This document shows positions 1 to 11,914 of a DNA stretch of 64,000 nt, piece by piece. The DNA comes from Manis javanica. Its lineage: Eukaryota; Chordata; Mammalia; Pholidota; Manidae. Below the pieces are notes generated by a model. The model worked only from the letters and a program-made list of their open reading frames with translations, was not told the DNA's origin and searched no databases. How positions within the stretch are numbered: the stretch's first letter is position 1; each line of letters begins with the position of its first letter. Location: contig NC_133158.1 of the NCBI RefSeq assembly GCF_040802235.1, positions 38,444,001 to 38,508,000 of the forward strand. Reading direction: 5' to 3'. A program made the translations under genes and the position numbers.

Positions 1-135
1 CCTGTACCTCACAGCACCCCAGGGTAAGTACCACCCTTACTTCCATCTTGCAGTTGAGAAAACTGATGCTCAGAGACTAAGTAACTTGCCCAAGTTACAA
101 ATCCTGCTTTATAATGGGATTTGGGTCCAGGAGGT
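1..135 (-). repeat. MIR SINE fragment
   Basis: The reverse complement carries the MIR core order: a lost-property motif (acttgggcaagttactta type) followed by the tctgtaaaatgg type motif. On the + strand this appears as a tgcagttgagaaaactgatg segment, then a cagagactaagtaacttgcc segment. It is diverged, and its left end is cut by the window edge. Confidence 0.75.
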
Positions 136-409
136 TGTATGAGAGAGGTCACATCCTAAAAATGCTGCTTCCCCAACCAGAGGGACCCGCTTTGCGTACA
201 GGTGTCTTTAGGCATGTGGGTTGGGCATGGTCCATGATCCCTGCCCCTACCTCCCCACCTCAGGACCCTGGAGGAGTGTTTGGGAAGCTGCAAAGGCCAG
301 CCGAGAGGGAGAGCCAGGCCAAGGCCCTAGACCAAAGGTGGATGAAGCCCTCATGCCCTGCGCCTGGTGGCCCAGCAGGGGACACCAGCTGTCAGAGGGC
401 AGGGTCAGG

Positions 410-460
410 GGTCTCGCTCAGGGTCACACAGCCATTAAGTGGTAAAGTTGGATGGCTCCC
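410..460 (-). repeat. MIR core fragment
   Basis: A short match to the MIR core (ggtcacacagccattaagtg). Only about 50 bases are recognisable, so the limits are approximate. Confidence 0.5.
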
Positions 461-1339
461 CTGTGGCTCCCCTCCTCTGGGTCCCAGGGCTGCTCACCCT
501 TTTCGGGGGGTATGACCACCTTTTCCTGAAAGGCAGGCACCAGGCCAGGGGCTCACATGCCCGGGTGCCACAGCTGGGCTCTCCCCAGTCTTGGATGCCC
601 ACCCCACAGGACTCTGGCCTGCCTGGGAGGGTGGCCTGCCTACTGGCACATTCCCGGTCTTCACTGCTGCTGTGTGTGTGAGTGAGTGACGTGGCGTGCT
701 CATCTGTGTACAGAACCAGACCTTGCAAGCGGGCATTTGGCTGGGTGTGCACACGTGTACGCACAGTGTGCTCTTCGTGTGTGACTGCCACATGGCCCTC
801 AGGGTGTGTGTGTACTTTATTTGTGCATGTGCATCCGCACAGCGTGAAACACAGGGTGCAGTTGGCAGCATCTGTTTTTCTTGACCAGACTCTTGGATGA
901 GAGCTGAGAGCTGGCCCTGGGATGGGCAGTGTGGCTGCTGAGTCCTGGCTGCCGAGGCTGTCTGTGGCAGGACCGAACTGTGGCTCAGGCATTTTATGGG
1001 ATGCTCGCAGCCCCTTGCCATGGGGAGCTGAGCTGGCCTGGGAAGGGACTTTTTGCAAACAGTGTCTTGGGTTTTGGGGGCCCTTTCTGATTGAACCTCT
1101 GCACCCACCACCCCAAAGGCACCCCTCAGAGCCACAGGGCTGCCGCAAGAGCTGGCACAGCCCCCAGTGCTGGTTGCTGGTGCTGATGACACGGGCCTCT
1201 CTGAGCCTGCTGTGGGCCCTGGGCAGCAGGGGTAGTGGGAGGAGCCGAGAGATCAGGTCACTGGGGCAGGCACTCAGCTGTAGGAGGGAGGGATATCATG
1301 ACACCTCAGGTGGAGGCAGCTGGTGGCAGTGGTCAGCAG

Positions 1340-1445
1340 CCTCAGCCCTGGTCAGCCTCCAACTTGCTGTGTGCCCTCCGGGTACCTCCCACTGGCTAAG
1401 CCTCAGTTTCCTCGTCTGTGAAGTGGAGGGCCTGCTCCCTGTCTC
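1340..1445 (+). repeat. MIR SINE fragment
   Basis: Sense MIR core: a ctgtgtgccctccggg segment, then gcctcagtttcctcgtctgt, then a gaagtgga stretch in place of aaatgggg. Confidence 0.75.
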
Positions 1446-2429
1446 TCCCTATTAGGGATGCAGGGTGCTCAACAGTGTCCCCTTCTCATGGTGGTATTGT
1501 CACTCACTCATACAGGGTCAGAGTCTGAGAAGGGGGGGTGCTCTGCCTGTCTCCATGTGGGTGGTGCCCCATTTCAGAGGTGCCCCCAGCCTCACAGACT
1601 CAGGGACTCCTCTTGGACACGTTCTCCTTGGTGGGGGACAGGGGTCTGCCAATTCAGCAGAGCTCCAGTCTGACTCTTGTCATGGGCTCCCTTTCCTGGG
1701 TGCCACCTCCTGGCCTCTGCTGAACGTTGCTGAGTGGCTCCTCCACTAGAATGAGGCTAGGTGGGGCCACGGGGGGAAGGGCACAGTCCTTGCTCAAGGC
1801 CGTCCCCTCAGCCCACTCCCGTAGGAGAAGGGGACCTGCCTTCCCCCGGCTGGCCCAGGTACCATGTAGGACTCCAGCCCAGAGTGCATCTGAGGGGGGT
1901 AGGTCTCAGCCTTGCACACAGTGGGCTCATGAGGTAGCAAGTTGCCTGTGGCAGGAGGTGTGTAAACAAGAGTGGGATTTGTGGAAGGGATTCAGCTCTG
2001 CCACTGTCTGAGCCCTGGCACTGGTCTTGCCCAGGACCCCTTGGCCAGGGAGGGCTCTGGTACAGTGAGGCCCCTGTGGAGCTGATTCAGGAACTGGAGC
2101 CATTCGGGCTCCATCCACTCCTGGACCTTCAAAGGACCTCCCCAGCTTCTGCCAAGGTCCCCTGGAGTGGAGGGTGGCCTTGATGGGGTCACATGAGGCA
2201 AGGGCACTGGGAGCTGAGGGTGCCTGCCTCTTAGGAGGGTGTTTCTCTGAGGATAAGAGAGTCCCTGGTTGGCTTTCAGGGGTTCTGAACTCCTGGGGAT
2301 GTGCACAAGATGTGTGTATCCCTTAAATGTGTCTGTTGCCTTCAACTGCAGGGCGGGGGCTGGAGGGAGCCCTTGCAGAAGCTGGGCGGGAGGATGGAGC
2401 TGGCTTTGGCGGAGCTTGGTCTGGACAGG

Positions 2430-2525
2430 AGAGAAGTAATGATAATGACAATGAGATGTCATATTTACTGACCACCTACTGTGTGCTAGGTGCTAAGATT
2501 CTCAGAGCTGGAATTCCCTCCACCA
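2430..2525 (-). repeat. MIR SINE 3' part
   Basis: The segment tactgaccacctactgtgtg followed by ctaggtgctaag is the reverse complement of the MIR 3' end (a gtgcctggcacatagtaagc type motif). Confidence 0.7.
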
Positions 2526-2761
2526 AGCCTCGTGCTTGCTTACATACCCCCAGCTATGGGGAGCTCATGACCTCCCGAGGCCTTTTCCTATACTTTGGTA
2601 TGCTTCAGTTCCCATCCAAACTTCTCATTCTGGCCCAGAGGCCTACACGATCTGCTTGCTGGCCTTTCCTGTGCAGTGCAGGCTCCCCCCTGGCCTGGCC
2701 CTGTCTGTGCCCTGTCTCCAGTGCTTCCCCCACCAGGATGGCTATAGTTGGTCTTGTGATG

Positions 2762-2905
2762 GTTCCTACTTTATTCAGCACACCTCACATGTGTTAGCTC
2801 CCTCACTCCTCGCAGCAGCCCTGTAGGTACTGATCTGCATTTTACAGAGGGGGAAACTGAGGTCCAGAGAGCCCATAGGGGCAGAACTAGTGAGTGTGGC
2901 TCTGG
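2762..2905 (-). repeat. MIR SINE
   Basis: A well-preserved antisense MIR. It contains a ctcctcgcagcagccctgta segment, then attttacagagggggaaact, then a gaggtccagagagcc stretch. Confidence 0.85.
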
Positions 2906-3084
2906 GTGCACCCCTAGGCAGGTGCCTCGGCACTGCCTGCCTCTCCCACCTGGAGACACGCCTGCAGCCACGTGGCTGGCCCTTCCCTCTCTCCCTGTGT
3001 GCCTGGTGTTGTGGCTGGGTGTCCCTCCCTCTCCTCCTCATGAGACCATCACTTGTTCAGGTGTTACACTTATGGGCTAACAGA

Positions 3085-3292
3085 AAAGAGACACAATAGC
3101 AACAACATAATTGTAGCTACTAATGCATGCTGGGTAGACTCCAAGCATGGTAACTCAGGGCTCCAGATAAGTCCACCATGCAGGCCTCAGTATGTTGTCC
3201 CCATTTTACAGAGGAGGAAATTGAGACCCAGAGCAGTTAAGTAAGTTCTCCATGGCCACATAGCTAGAAGTGGCAGAGCCAGGAGTTCAGCC
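3085..3292 (-). repeat. MIR SINE, near full length
   Basis: Antisense MIR of about 200 bp, close to the length of the full element. It shows ccccattttacagaggagga, then attgagacccagagcagtta, then the box-B-side motif agtggcagagccaggagttc. Confidence 0.85.
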
Positions 3293-3764
3293 TGGGAGGG
3301 CCACCAGCAGCTGGTTGCCTGTCCATGCAAGGAGCTCACACACACCCCTCTTCTCACTGGCGGCCCGGCTGAGGAATTTGCGGTCATCCTGTCAGGGTAG
3401 TCCTGGCCCAAGCACTGTCCTGGGTCCTGTGCACACCCTTGTATCATGAACTGTGTCTCACCCCCCACCCCCCCGACCCAGGTCGTCACTGGCCCAGGTA
3501 ACCAGCCCCCACTTCCTTCTGCTTTTGGTCCTGAATGCAGTCTCCCTGTCCCTTCCCTTCCTGTGATGTGGTTCCGGCACGATGACAGGGCCACAGCCAG
3601 GCTCTGCCTGTTCCGATCTGACTGTCTGGAAAGTGGCCGTTTGCCTGCCTTCCTAGAAGTTACCTTGCTTCACTCTGGGACACAGGCCTCTTTTGTTCCC
3701 GCAGTAGGACGTCCTGTTCCAGAATGGCCAAGCTGTTCTGTCCAGAAAAAAATCCCCTCCTTCC

Positions 3765-3912
3765 AGGGCTAATATGAATATTAATGACTCTCAGCAGGCC
3801 TGTGTGGCAGGTACTCCTACCTGCCCTGGTGGACATGGGGCCCAGAAAAGGAGAGTTACAGGCCTGAGGCCACAAAGCCAGGATTCAAGCCCACTGGTCC
3901 AGCTGCCCCTAT
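3765..3912 (-). repeat. MIR SINE fragment
   Basis: Antisense MIR with the order tggcaggtactcctacctgc, aaaaggagagttacaggcct, then a ccaggattcaagccc stretch. Confidence 0.7.
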
Positions 3913-4221
3913 TCTGTGAGGCAGTCTCTGAGCCCACCCCCACAGTTGGCAGAGCCCCCAGGTACTGTTGGACAGGTTGTACACTGCACAACTCTAGGGG
4001 GCAACATTCCCACTGCAGTCCTCCAGGCTTGGCTCTTTACAGTAATGGCTTTTGGCAGTGCAGGGGCACCTTCACACCAGGTGCTATGTGCCAGTGGTGG
4101 TGCTGACTTTATGGGCTGCTCAGGAGTCACCGGACCCCTGTCTTTCCCTGTCCTGCACCTCAGCAACACAAATCTTGGTACTGATCCTTGCGCACCAGGG
4201 ACCGAGCCCCGTGCTAAGCTC

Positions 4222-4402
4222 CCTGCAGGTAATGAGCTCACAATTATTAAACTGTTGCTGTGTGCCAAGCACTGCTCCCAACACCCACTGCCTTTACTGT
4301 CTTTGGAGGCCGATCTGTCATTTCCTGTCTCCAGGCGGGGAACTGAGCCTCAGAGAGCTTGGTGACTTTCCACGGACGCCCATTCAGGAGGTGGCAGAGC
4401 TC
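4222..4402 (-). repeat. MIR SINE
   Basis: Antisense MIR. It begins with a gtgccaagcactgctccca type 3' end, runs through aactgagcctcagagagctt, and ends at a caggaggtggcagag segment. Confidence 0.75.
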
Positions 4403-4761
4403 ACTGCCTGCAGGGGCTGTGTCTTATCCACCTGGCTCCTCTGGCCCCTGTGTGCCCCCCAGGCCTCTGGTGGCTACTCTTTGGGGGAATGTGGGTGAGG
4501 GTGTCAGGCAGGGATCTTCAGTTCCCAGTTCTTCAGTTCATGTGGGACGGGGGCTTACAGGTGGGCAGCTTGCTCTCAGGCCTGGCTCTCCCTTGGCTGA
4601 GGTGTCCCCATAGCGAGAGGGCTGCCTTTGACCTCTGAGACAAGTTCTGAAAGACGGGTGGCTCCCAAGGTCTTCATGAGATGAGGAAGGAAAGTTAATC
4701 CTGGAATGTTCTCGAGTTTGCTCAGGGCTCCCAGTAGAGTAGGGGCCTGAGAGGATCCTGC

Positions 4762-4835
4762 TGTTCCAGCCCTGGGTGACCCCAGCAAGCCATTGTCCTC
4801 TTTGAGCCTTTGCTCTGGTGTTATCAGTCCCATGG
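4762..4835 (+). repeat. MIR core fragment
   Basis: The sequence reads tgggtgaccccagcaagcca and then cctctttgagcctttgctct, the sense MIR core in diverged form. Confidence 0.5.
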
Positions 4836-5154
4836 GCCAGGAGGGTGCCTGGGGCCCAGGAAGACTTGGATTTGCTGGTGGCACGGTCTCTGTGGCTCTC
4901 TGCTTCTCCTGCCCAGAACAGGCGCCCCTGCTCAGAAGCTGCATGTCCAAGCCCCGCCAGAGCAGGTGTTCCTGGCAGGGGAGCACAGGCCCCAGCTCTG
5001 ACTACCATGATACGTTGATGCCACTTCCTTGCTGGCACAGGGCTGCAGTGACACACACCACCCGGCAAGGCTCTGTTGCGGAGGCCAGGCCCTCTGTGGA
5101 CGCTGAGGCAGTCGGCACAGCCAGGAGGTGCACTCGGCCCTTTGCTCAGGCCTC

Positions 5155-5278
5155 GGCTGCTCTGTCTTGCTAGTTACCCTGGACCATACCACCATCACTC
5201 TGAGCCTCAGTTTCCTCACTTGGCAAATGGGATAGCTGGGCTACCTTACTCCAGAAGTATGCTGAGCACTGCTGGGTG
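5155..5278 (+). repeat. MIR SINE fragment
   Basis: Sense MIR core: tctgagcctcagtttcctca followed by a cttggcaaatgggata stretch. Confidence 0.75.
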
Positions 5279-5649
5279 CCAGCCCCAGTTGGTGCCCTGG
5301 GATGTGACGTGGAGTGCCAGCCTCCAAGCTCAGAAACCTGGCTGCCTTCTGGGGGTGGGGCCCTGGGCACCAGGGGTGGCTAAGCCAGCTTGTCCTCTGT
5401 GCCTCCAGGCCAGGCCCCGTGCCTGGGGCTTAGGCCCCTCTGCTGCCCACCTGAGCCTTTCCCAGGCGTTGTTCTGCTCCCTGGCGTGCCATGGGATCAA
5501 GCGATCCACCCACAGGGCCAGGCCAGAGGTGGCTACCAGCCCCTACCAGTCAGCCAGTTTGGAGACAGCTGTTCCAAGGCCACCATATAACCGACCTCTC
5601 AACTGTGTGGCCCCAGGTCCAGGAACCGGGCTGTTGGGCTTGGTGCTCC

Positions 5650-5810
5650 CTGTGTGTGCACTGGGTGTGTGCATGTGTACCTGTGTGTGGTGTGCACGTG
5701 TGCGTGAGTGCACCTGTGTGTGCAATGCACCCATGTTGGCAACATGCATGTGAATGGCATGGGTATGTCCATGTGAGTGTGCAGGTGTGTGTGCAAACAT
5801 GTACGGGCCT
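5650..5810 (+). repeat. TG-rich low-complexity tract
   Basis: An imperfect (TG)n tract interrupted by CA, GC and AT steps. Alternating purine-pyrimidine sequence of this type can adopt Z-DNA. Open frames here encode only C/V/H-rich low-complexity peptides. Confidence 0.8.
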
Positions 5811-5884
5811 ATTGTGTGGCATGCATTGGGGCTTGAGAGGAACGCCCCTGTAACAGCTCTCCATCCTCGGAGCTTGCTGTGCTG

Positions 5885-6015
5885 CCTCTGTCATGTAAGT
5901 GCATTTACTGGGCACCCACTGTGCCCCAGGTGCTGGGCTGGTGGGGGGGGGCAGTGGGTACCACAGGGAGCCAGACAGACACATCTTTCTTCATGGAGCT
6001 GATGGTCTAGGGGCA
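5885..6015 (-). repeat. L2 LINE 3' end
   Basis: A ttactgggcacccactgtgc segment, then a ccaggtgctgggctgg stretch, and later tcatggagctgatggtctag. This is the reverse complement of the L2 3' end. Flanking bases to about 6290 may belong to the same ancient repeat, but the match is weaker there. Confidence 0.65.
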
Positions 6016-6411
6016 CAGACTGACACTCATCAAAGAGTTGAAAACTAAAATTGCAATAGTGGCAGCAGGGGCCAGGAAAGAGGCACATAGTGCTGTGGGA
6101 GTCTATAATGGGATGCAATCCTGGAAGGCTTTCCTGAGAAAGTGACTTTTGAACTAAGCATCAAAGGATACATGGGAGGAAGCAAGGGAGGAAGAGGGGA
6201 GGCAAGAGCATTCCAGATAGGGAAACAGTCCATGCAAATGTCCTGCCAGGAGACAGACCAAGGGCAGGTCAGTGCAGGTGGAGCACAGAGGAGGAGCGTG
6301 TGTGTTGGGTGGGTAGTGGAATTTCATTGGCAGGGCCAGGGCCATGGGGTGGGGGTGCCTCAAACCCCCCAAGTCAGTGACAACAGCCTGAGCCCTGTGG
6401 CCCAGCCCTGG

Positions 6412-6461
6412 TCCTTACCTCTCCCATTAGAGCTGCTCCTTACCTCTCCCATTAGAGCTGC
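6412..6461 (+). repeat. Perfect 25-bp tandem duplication
   Basis: Two identical 25-base copies lie head to tail (6412-6436 and 6437-6461), starting tccttacctctcccattaga. A third partial copy stops after about five bases. The perfect identity suggests a recent duplication within the KLF15 intron. Confidence 0.95.
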
Positions 6462-7105
6462 TCCTTCCCAGAGGCCTCTTGGCTGTGGCAGCGTTTGCTC
6501 CCAGGCAGGCTCAGGCCAAGAGAGGGAGGTGGCAGGGAACCATTCACCTCGCAGAAGTACCCAGCAGGCTTGTAGTTTTGTCTGGGGACATCTTTGGGGG
6601 CCCAGATTCCAGGAAAGCCCAGGGTCCAGGAGTCGGGTGGGGCTCAAATCTGAGGACCCTGCCTCTGCTGTAATGGATGAAGAGAAGAGTCAGGAGCTCC
6701 TTGCGTGCTGAGAAGACACCTCTGCTGTGGCTTGTGGCTTGGGCTCATGGCTCTCTGGATGGGCTTCACCCCAGAGACCTTTTTGGAGGCCCCAGTGTCA
6801 AGTTCTGGTCTAAGCAGGGAGCCTGAGGCATGGCTGCAGTCAGAGCCAGGGTGACCCATTGCACTGGGGTGGGGGGGGCGTTTAGGAGCGTGCCTCCCCA
6901 GCTCTGGCGGGCTTGAGGGCCCGGTGGGTGCACACTAGGCCCAGATGCAGAAGGGGGCTTGCCCTGCTAGTACCAACCTTTGATTATTTGCAGTCTTGTC
7001 ATCCTGGAGGGGTGTCAGGGCTTGGGACAGTGACTCCCCCTACCTCCAACATTCACTCAAAGCCCTTGGAGGCAGGTGCTGGGTAGGTGGGCCCTGCCTG
7101 GCTGA

Positions 7106-7297
<192 letters not shown>

Positions 7298-8151
7298 GCA
7301 CAGCCAGTGGCCCCCCCACCCCCACCCTTTATTTTGTAGCAATAATTTATTTGCCTCCTCCAGGAGGATGTGACAATGTTACCAACACACCTTCTGAAAA
7401 CCTGGAGGTGCTGGGAGAGGGGGCTGGCGTGGGAGGCAGGAACCCAGAGCCCCCCTCCTGCTGCCTTTTCTGGAAAAGCTGCAGCCATGCCCACGCCCCG
7501 CACCTGGGCTGGAGGCCAGCTGCCCCACCTTCGTGCCTTGTGCCTTTAAGCCTGCCAGCCTCTGCTGCAGTGGCCACGGGGCCTGGCCCTTTTCTCTCTG
7601 GGCTCCCCCGCTGGGCCCCAGGCCAGCACTTTATTGCTTGGGAAGAAGAAATGTGCAGTTTTGAAATGTCCATTCCCAGAGGGAGCCATGCTGGGAGGAA
7701 GGAGATGGGCCAGAAGCCCAGGGCTGCACTGTGCTGGAGGGTGGCTTTGTCCGGGATGCCTGGCTCAGCCCGACTACCGGGGTGCTGGCCATGGGTCAGG
7801 CATGCAGGACCTGGCCTCCCGGATGAAGCAGACTTGAAGTGAAAAGCCTCCTCTTTGAGGGGCTGGCAGTGCTTGTGCTTAAGTTGAATGTGCAGGGCAG
7901 ACAAGACAGATGCTGGCTAGCCCAGAGCGTCTGTACCCAGCGTGATGCATCCTGTGCTCCTATTTCCAGACAAATCCAGACACCAGCCTCCAGGGTCACC
8001 TTTGGGAGGAGAGGGGTACAGACTGCATCTCCTATAAAAGGACTAGATAAAGCCTTGCAATCCTGATTTAGAAATGCATTCCTTATTTTGTCTAGAAATT
8101 AATATTGAACTAGCTTGTTTTGACAGGTTTATTTCACATCCTATGAATGTA

Positions 8152-8253
8152 TGTAAATAAGCTGTACATAGGTACATCTACATAAAATATCTTTTAATAA
8201 CATCAACATTTGTGTAAATTTGAAATAAAAAATCTATAAAGCTGGTGTACATA
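8152..8253 (+). promoter_or_regulatory. Cluster of three Pumilio response elements
   Basis: TGTAAATA (8152-8159), TGTACATA (8163-8170) and TGTACATA (8246-8253) each match the PUM1/PUM2 consensus UGUANAUA. They lie on the mRNA sense strand in the AT-rich end of the UTR. The first two are 3 nt apart. PUM proteins usually promote deadenylation and decay. The motif matches are seen directly; binding is inferred. Confidence 0.6.
8224..8229 (+). terminator. KLF15: Poly(A) signal AATAAA (proximal)
   Basis: A canonical hexamer followed by TG/T-rich sequence at 8244-8280, as expected for a downstream element. Confidence 0.75.
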
Positions 8254-8308
8254 TGTTACAATTATGTATATTTTCTTTGGTCCTTCATAAAAATATATTT
8301 ACTTTACC

Positions 8309-8314
8309 AATAAA
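8309..8314 (+). terminator. KLF15: Poly(A) signal AATAAA (distal)
   Basis: A second canonical hexamer 85 bp downstream. Cleavage would fall near 8325-8335. A TGTGTG-containing stretch follows at about 8343. Alternative use of the two sites would change the UTR by about 85 nt without removing the Pumilio motifs. Confidence 0.7.
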
Positions 8315-8330
8315 AAGAAAAAAGAACTCA

Positions 8331-11300
8331 ATCCTATGGCATTTGTGTGCCATTTTCTTCTCTTCTGCCAGGAAATGGTGATTCTGGAGCCCGAGTGTCT
8401 GTGTGGGCATCTGCAGTCTTCAGGGGACCTTGGCTTGTACCTGGAGGGATAGAGGCCCCTCCTTTGGGGGCCAGCTCCTGGTCCGGAGGAGCAGGGTTCC
8501 CACACAGCCCCACCTCCACGCCGGCTACTGGGCTTCTGCACACTTCAGTTTCCCAGAGGGCTCCCTCTCCTCTCCACCAACCAGATCCACCCCCTGTCAC
8601 AGTGTCAGCTATGGGAAGCCACTGGGGGCCAGGCAAGGCTGCAGGGATTGCCCTGTGTGCTGGGGGGCAGATCACGGTGCCTCTTGGACTCCCCTTAGGA
8701 AATGGCATGTTACTTCCTACTGGCACGGGTGAGTGGGAATGGATTCATAATCTTGACCAAGTGAAGGAGAGACTTGGAGAGGCCGGTGTGTGGAGTCAGG
8801 CACCCCGTCGCCTCCCCTCTCCTCCAGATGCTCTGAACTCTGGGGGTTTGGGGCCTCCCAAACTTTCCCAGATGTTTGGGGGCTCTGCCGTATGCTTACA
8901 CAGTTGAGGTCTGGACCCATCTACACATCCCAGGTGGGCTGAAAGCTGTGGCACCAGTAACCAGGGAACTCAGTGGGGTGGCCAAGGTGGAGCTGGGCAG
9001 ACTGGACTGAGTGGCCACAGTGACAGGGTTGTCCTGGTTCTGTCCACATGTGAGAGGCAAGCATCTTCCAGATGTGATCCTTCCCACAGAAGCCTGATGC
9101 GTGTCCTGGCAGGTGTTTCTCAGTGACACCCTTGGAGGGCTGGAGGCAGGTGGCGAGGCACCATGGGTTTCCACAGAGATGTCCAAGCGAGGGTGTGTAT
9201 GTGTAGGTGTGTGTGTGCACGTGCATGCACAACGTCATGCACCTCCAGAGGTGGAGGCATTATTCCTACTGACCTAAGAGCGTCTGCCACCACTGTGTGT
9301 CCTGCTGGGTGGGAGCTGCCTTCCTGTGTGCCCAGCACGCTGCATGGCGACCAGAGAATGGATACCCCCTCCTCACCAGCCCTGGGTCTGCAGAAAGGAC
9401 TCGACCTTGTGACCTCTGCCCTTTGCTCCTGACCGGATGTACCCTCTGGAGCCAAACATGCTCTGGGGAAGTGCATTGATTTCCAGGTGCGTTAACATCA
9501 CCTTTCCTCATCCATAAACAAACAATGCAGCCTAGGTAAGTGGGTCACTGGAGGTCAGGGTGGTCACACAGGTGAGGACAAGGCTGGGAGCTCATGCACC
9601 AACCTGGAATGCTGCTTGTTTCATCTGTATGTGTCCCTGTCCTCCGAAGCCCACTCACTCTGAGTCCGCAGTCCCTGCCCCACCTTCTATCCAGGCTGAG
9701 GCTAGGCTGGCTGTGTGTGCAGGGCAGTCTACACCATCACCTCCAGTCTGGGCTCCAGATTGCCCACCAGATGCCCTGTTGGCACCCTTGTCAAGCACTT
9801 GCCCGTGGTGAGCAGCACAGTCCAGGTCTCTGCTTCCTGGAGGTGTCCGCTAAGAGAGGGCTAGTAAGAAGGGCAAAGCAGAGGGAGCAGGGGTGTGACG
9901 TGAAGGGGTGGGGGTGTGAATTGGGGTGTCTCTTGATTCTCACTCCATCCCTTTGGTGAGGGTCTTAAACCTCTCTGGATTTTAGCTTCTTCCCCCTGCA
10001 GAGCAGACATGTGAACAGTAGAGTGAAGCACTTGGAACAGCTATGGAGACCCTCCCCAGGGTGTGAGCCTGTCCTGCTGCCAGAGGGGCGGCTGGGAGGC
10101 AGGGACTCCGTTCTGTGCTGTGACCTGCGCCAGCACCACTGTGGCGGCACCCATGTGAGCATCGAGAACTCTGGTGAGGTGCTTGGCTTGTCTCCTGCCT
10201 CTGGGAGACCCCCACATGCCACCATCTTTGTTACCCTTTGTGACTTCTGAGGATGGAAGAAGTGTTTGTCTTGGCCTGTGAGACAAGAGCCACTGTGCCC
10301 ACACTTGTTTGTAGTAGGAGAGGAATCTAAAGGTTGCAGAGCAGAAACTTAGCCTTCACAGCCCTTGGGCGCCCCGCCTTGCCTGATATCCCTCCCCCAA
10401 AGCACACAGCGGGGACAGAAGTACCCTTTACTGAGAACTATGCCCAACAGAGTATGGGTCGGGGTGCTGTTTCCAGGAAACCCCCAAACACTGGATCACA
10501 CGAAGTACAAGTTTAGTTTCTCTGTTTAAACAGTCTGGAAGGGAACAGCGGCTCCAGTGTGGGACACCCAGGTCCCTTTCTCTCGTTGCCCTCCATGCCC
10601 TAGGGTGTTTTTGCTCCAGGATGGCTCACCAGGGTACCAGGCCAGCCTGCAGAAGGCAGGCGAGGGCCCGGGTGTTTCCTTTCTCCCTGCAAGGGCTCAG
10701 GCTGCGATTTGCACACTCCCATCCACTCACATCGCAGGGGCCAGGACTCAGTTACATGGCCTCATCTGCTGCAAAGGAAGCTGGACAATGTAGTCTAAAT
10801 GTGAGAGACTATGGCACAGCTAAAATTTCGGGGTTCTGTTACAGAAGGAGCAGTAGAGGCGGAGTGTGTTTCCTCTGCCAACACATGCTGTGGCTTGGCG
10901 CCATGCCTGGTACTGTGCACACGGCATGCTTGTTGCTGTCCTGGAGCTGGGCAGCTTGGTGCCCGTGCTGCACAGGGGTCCTGGGGGGCCTGGTGGGTCT
11001 GCTTGCCCTTGGCCTTGTCCACATCATCAGAATGGGTGTCACTGGCCAGTAGGGGACCAAGAGTCAGGCTTCCAGGGACAGCAGGGCATCAGGAAGGGAA
11101 ATGCTGTGGGAACAGGGGCCAAGATGCTTTGGTTGACAAGCCAAGGCTGCAAATGGCAGAATCTTGACCCATATGGACAAAAGTACACAAACCAAAACCG
11201 GGTCCTCATAACGTCACCATTGTGACTCCTGGGTGGGCACAGAATCTATGCAAGTGCCACGGGGGCCAAGGGGACAGAGCAGAAGGATCCCAGGCTCAGG

Positions 11301-11910
11301 GCTTCGAGGGGATTGCCTGTGCTCCACAGGGTCAGAGCACTGAGGTCCCCGGGCTGGGGATGGGCGTATGGCCCGCAGAGCTGTCCTTGTGACAAGGGGC
11401 TTTCAATGTCATGTAAGGTGACCAGGAGTAGGGGCAAGGTCGGTCCTTTCTGACAAACACCACAGCTGAACAGATCCCGCTTTGAGAGAAGAAAAACATG
11501 AAGACGAATGCAATGGGTCATTCGAAAGACAGTACACGTGGGCAACGGGAGCCGTGTTCAGAGGTCCAGGACAGCACTCACCTTGGTACCGCCGCGGGCC
11601 CAGGCAGCCTCTGTGGAAAGTCCCGTTACCTCCAAAGCAGAGTCACTGTGGCTGGGAAGCCACAGAGGGAGCTCAGGCCAGAAAACAAGAGCCACTGCTT
11701 CAGAGGGGAGGAGGGCAGACGCAAAGAAACAGAAGCTGCGGCAGCAGAGTTCAAGCCTGCCTTGGGGACAGCGAGGAGGGGAGGGGACCAACCCACCCAG
11801 ACCTCCCAGGGCCTAGCGGGGAGGAAGGTGACAAGGTGGTAGGGTGGAAAACAAAAAGCCAGTGACTGGCTCCTGGGGGTTCTGGGTCGGACTCCAGAAC
11901 AAACAACACA
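8331..11910. other. Intergenic, mostly unique sequence
   Basis: No gene is supported here. The content is moderately GC-rich single-copy DNA. It holds a TG/CA-rich tract near 9190-9240 and a weak sense MIR-like segment at about 9960-10045 (ttaaacctctctggatttta). Frames are open on both strands but show no domain or splice context. Confidence 0.6.
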
Positions 11911-11914
11911 CATA

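Larger units (their letters stand above)
7298..8330 (+). other. KLF15: KLF15 3' UTR
   Basis: The sequence runs from the stop codon to just past the last poly(A) signal. The first 700 bases are GC-rich. The last 280 (about 8050-8330) are strongly AT-rich, repeat-free and look like a conserved UTR end. One AUUUA pentamer lies at 7345-7349, and three Pumilio-type motifs lie at 8152-8253. The length of about 1 kb agrees with the known KLF15 transcript. The exact cleavage site is inferred. Confidence 0.85.

Noticed and set aside
435-1192. Two overlapping minus-strand frames of over 230 codons
   Set aside because: They lie in the KLF15 intron, overlap each other in different frames and include a CA-repeat-derived His/Thr stretch.
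7347-7904. 185-codon minus-strand frame
   Set aside because: It is the shadow of the GC-rich KLF15 3' UTR.
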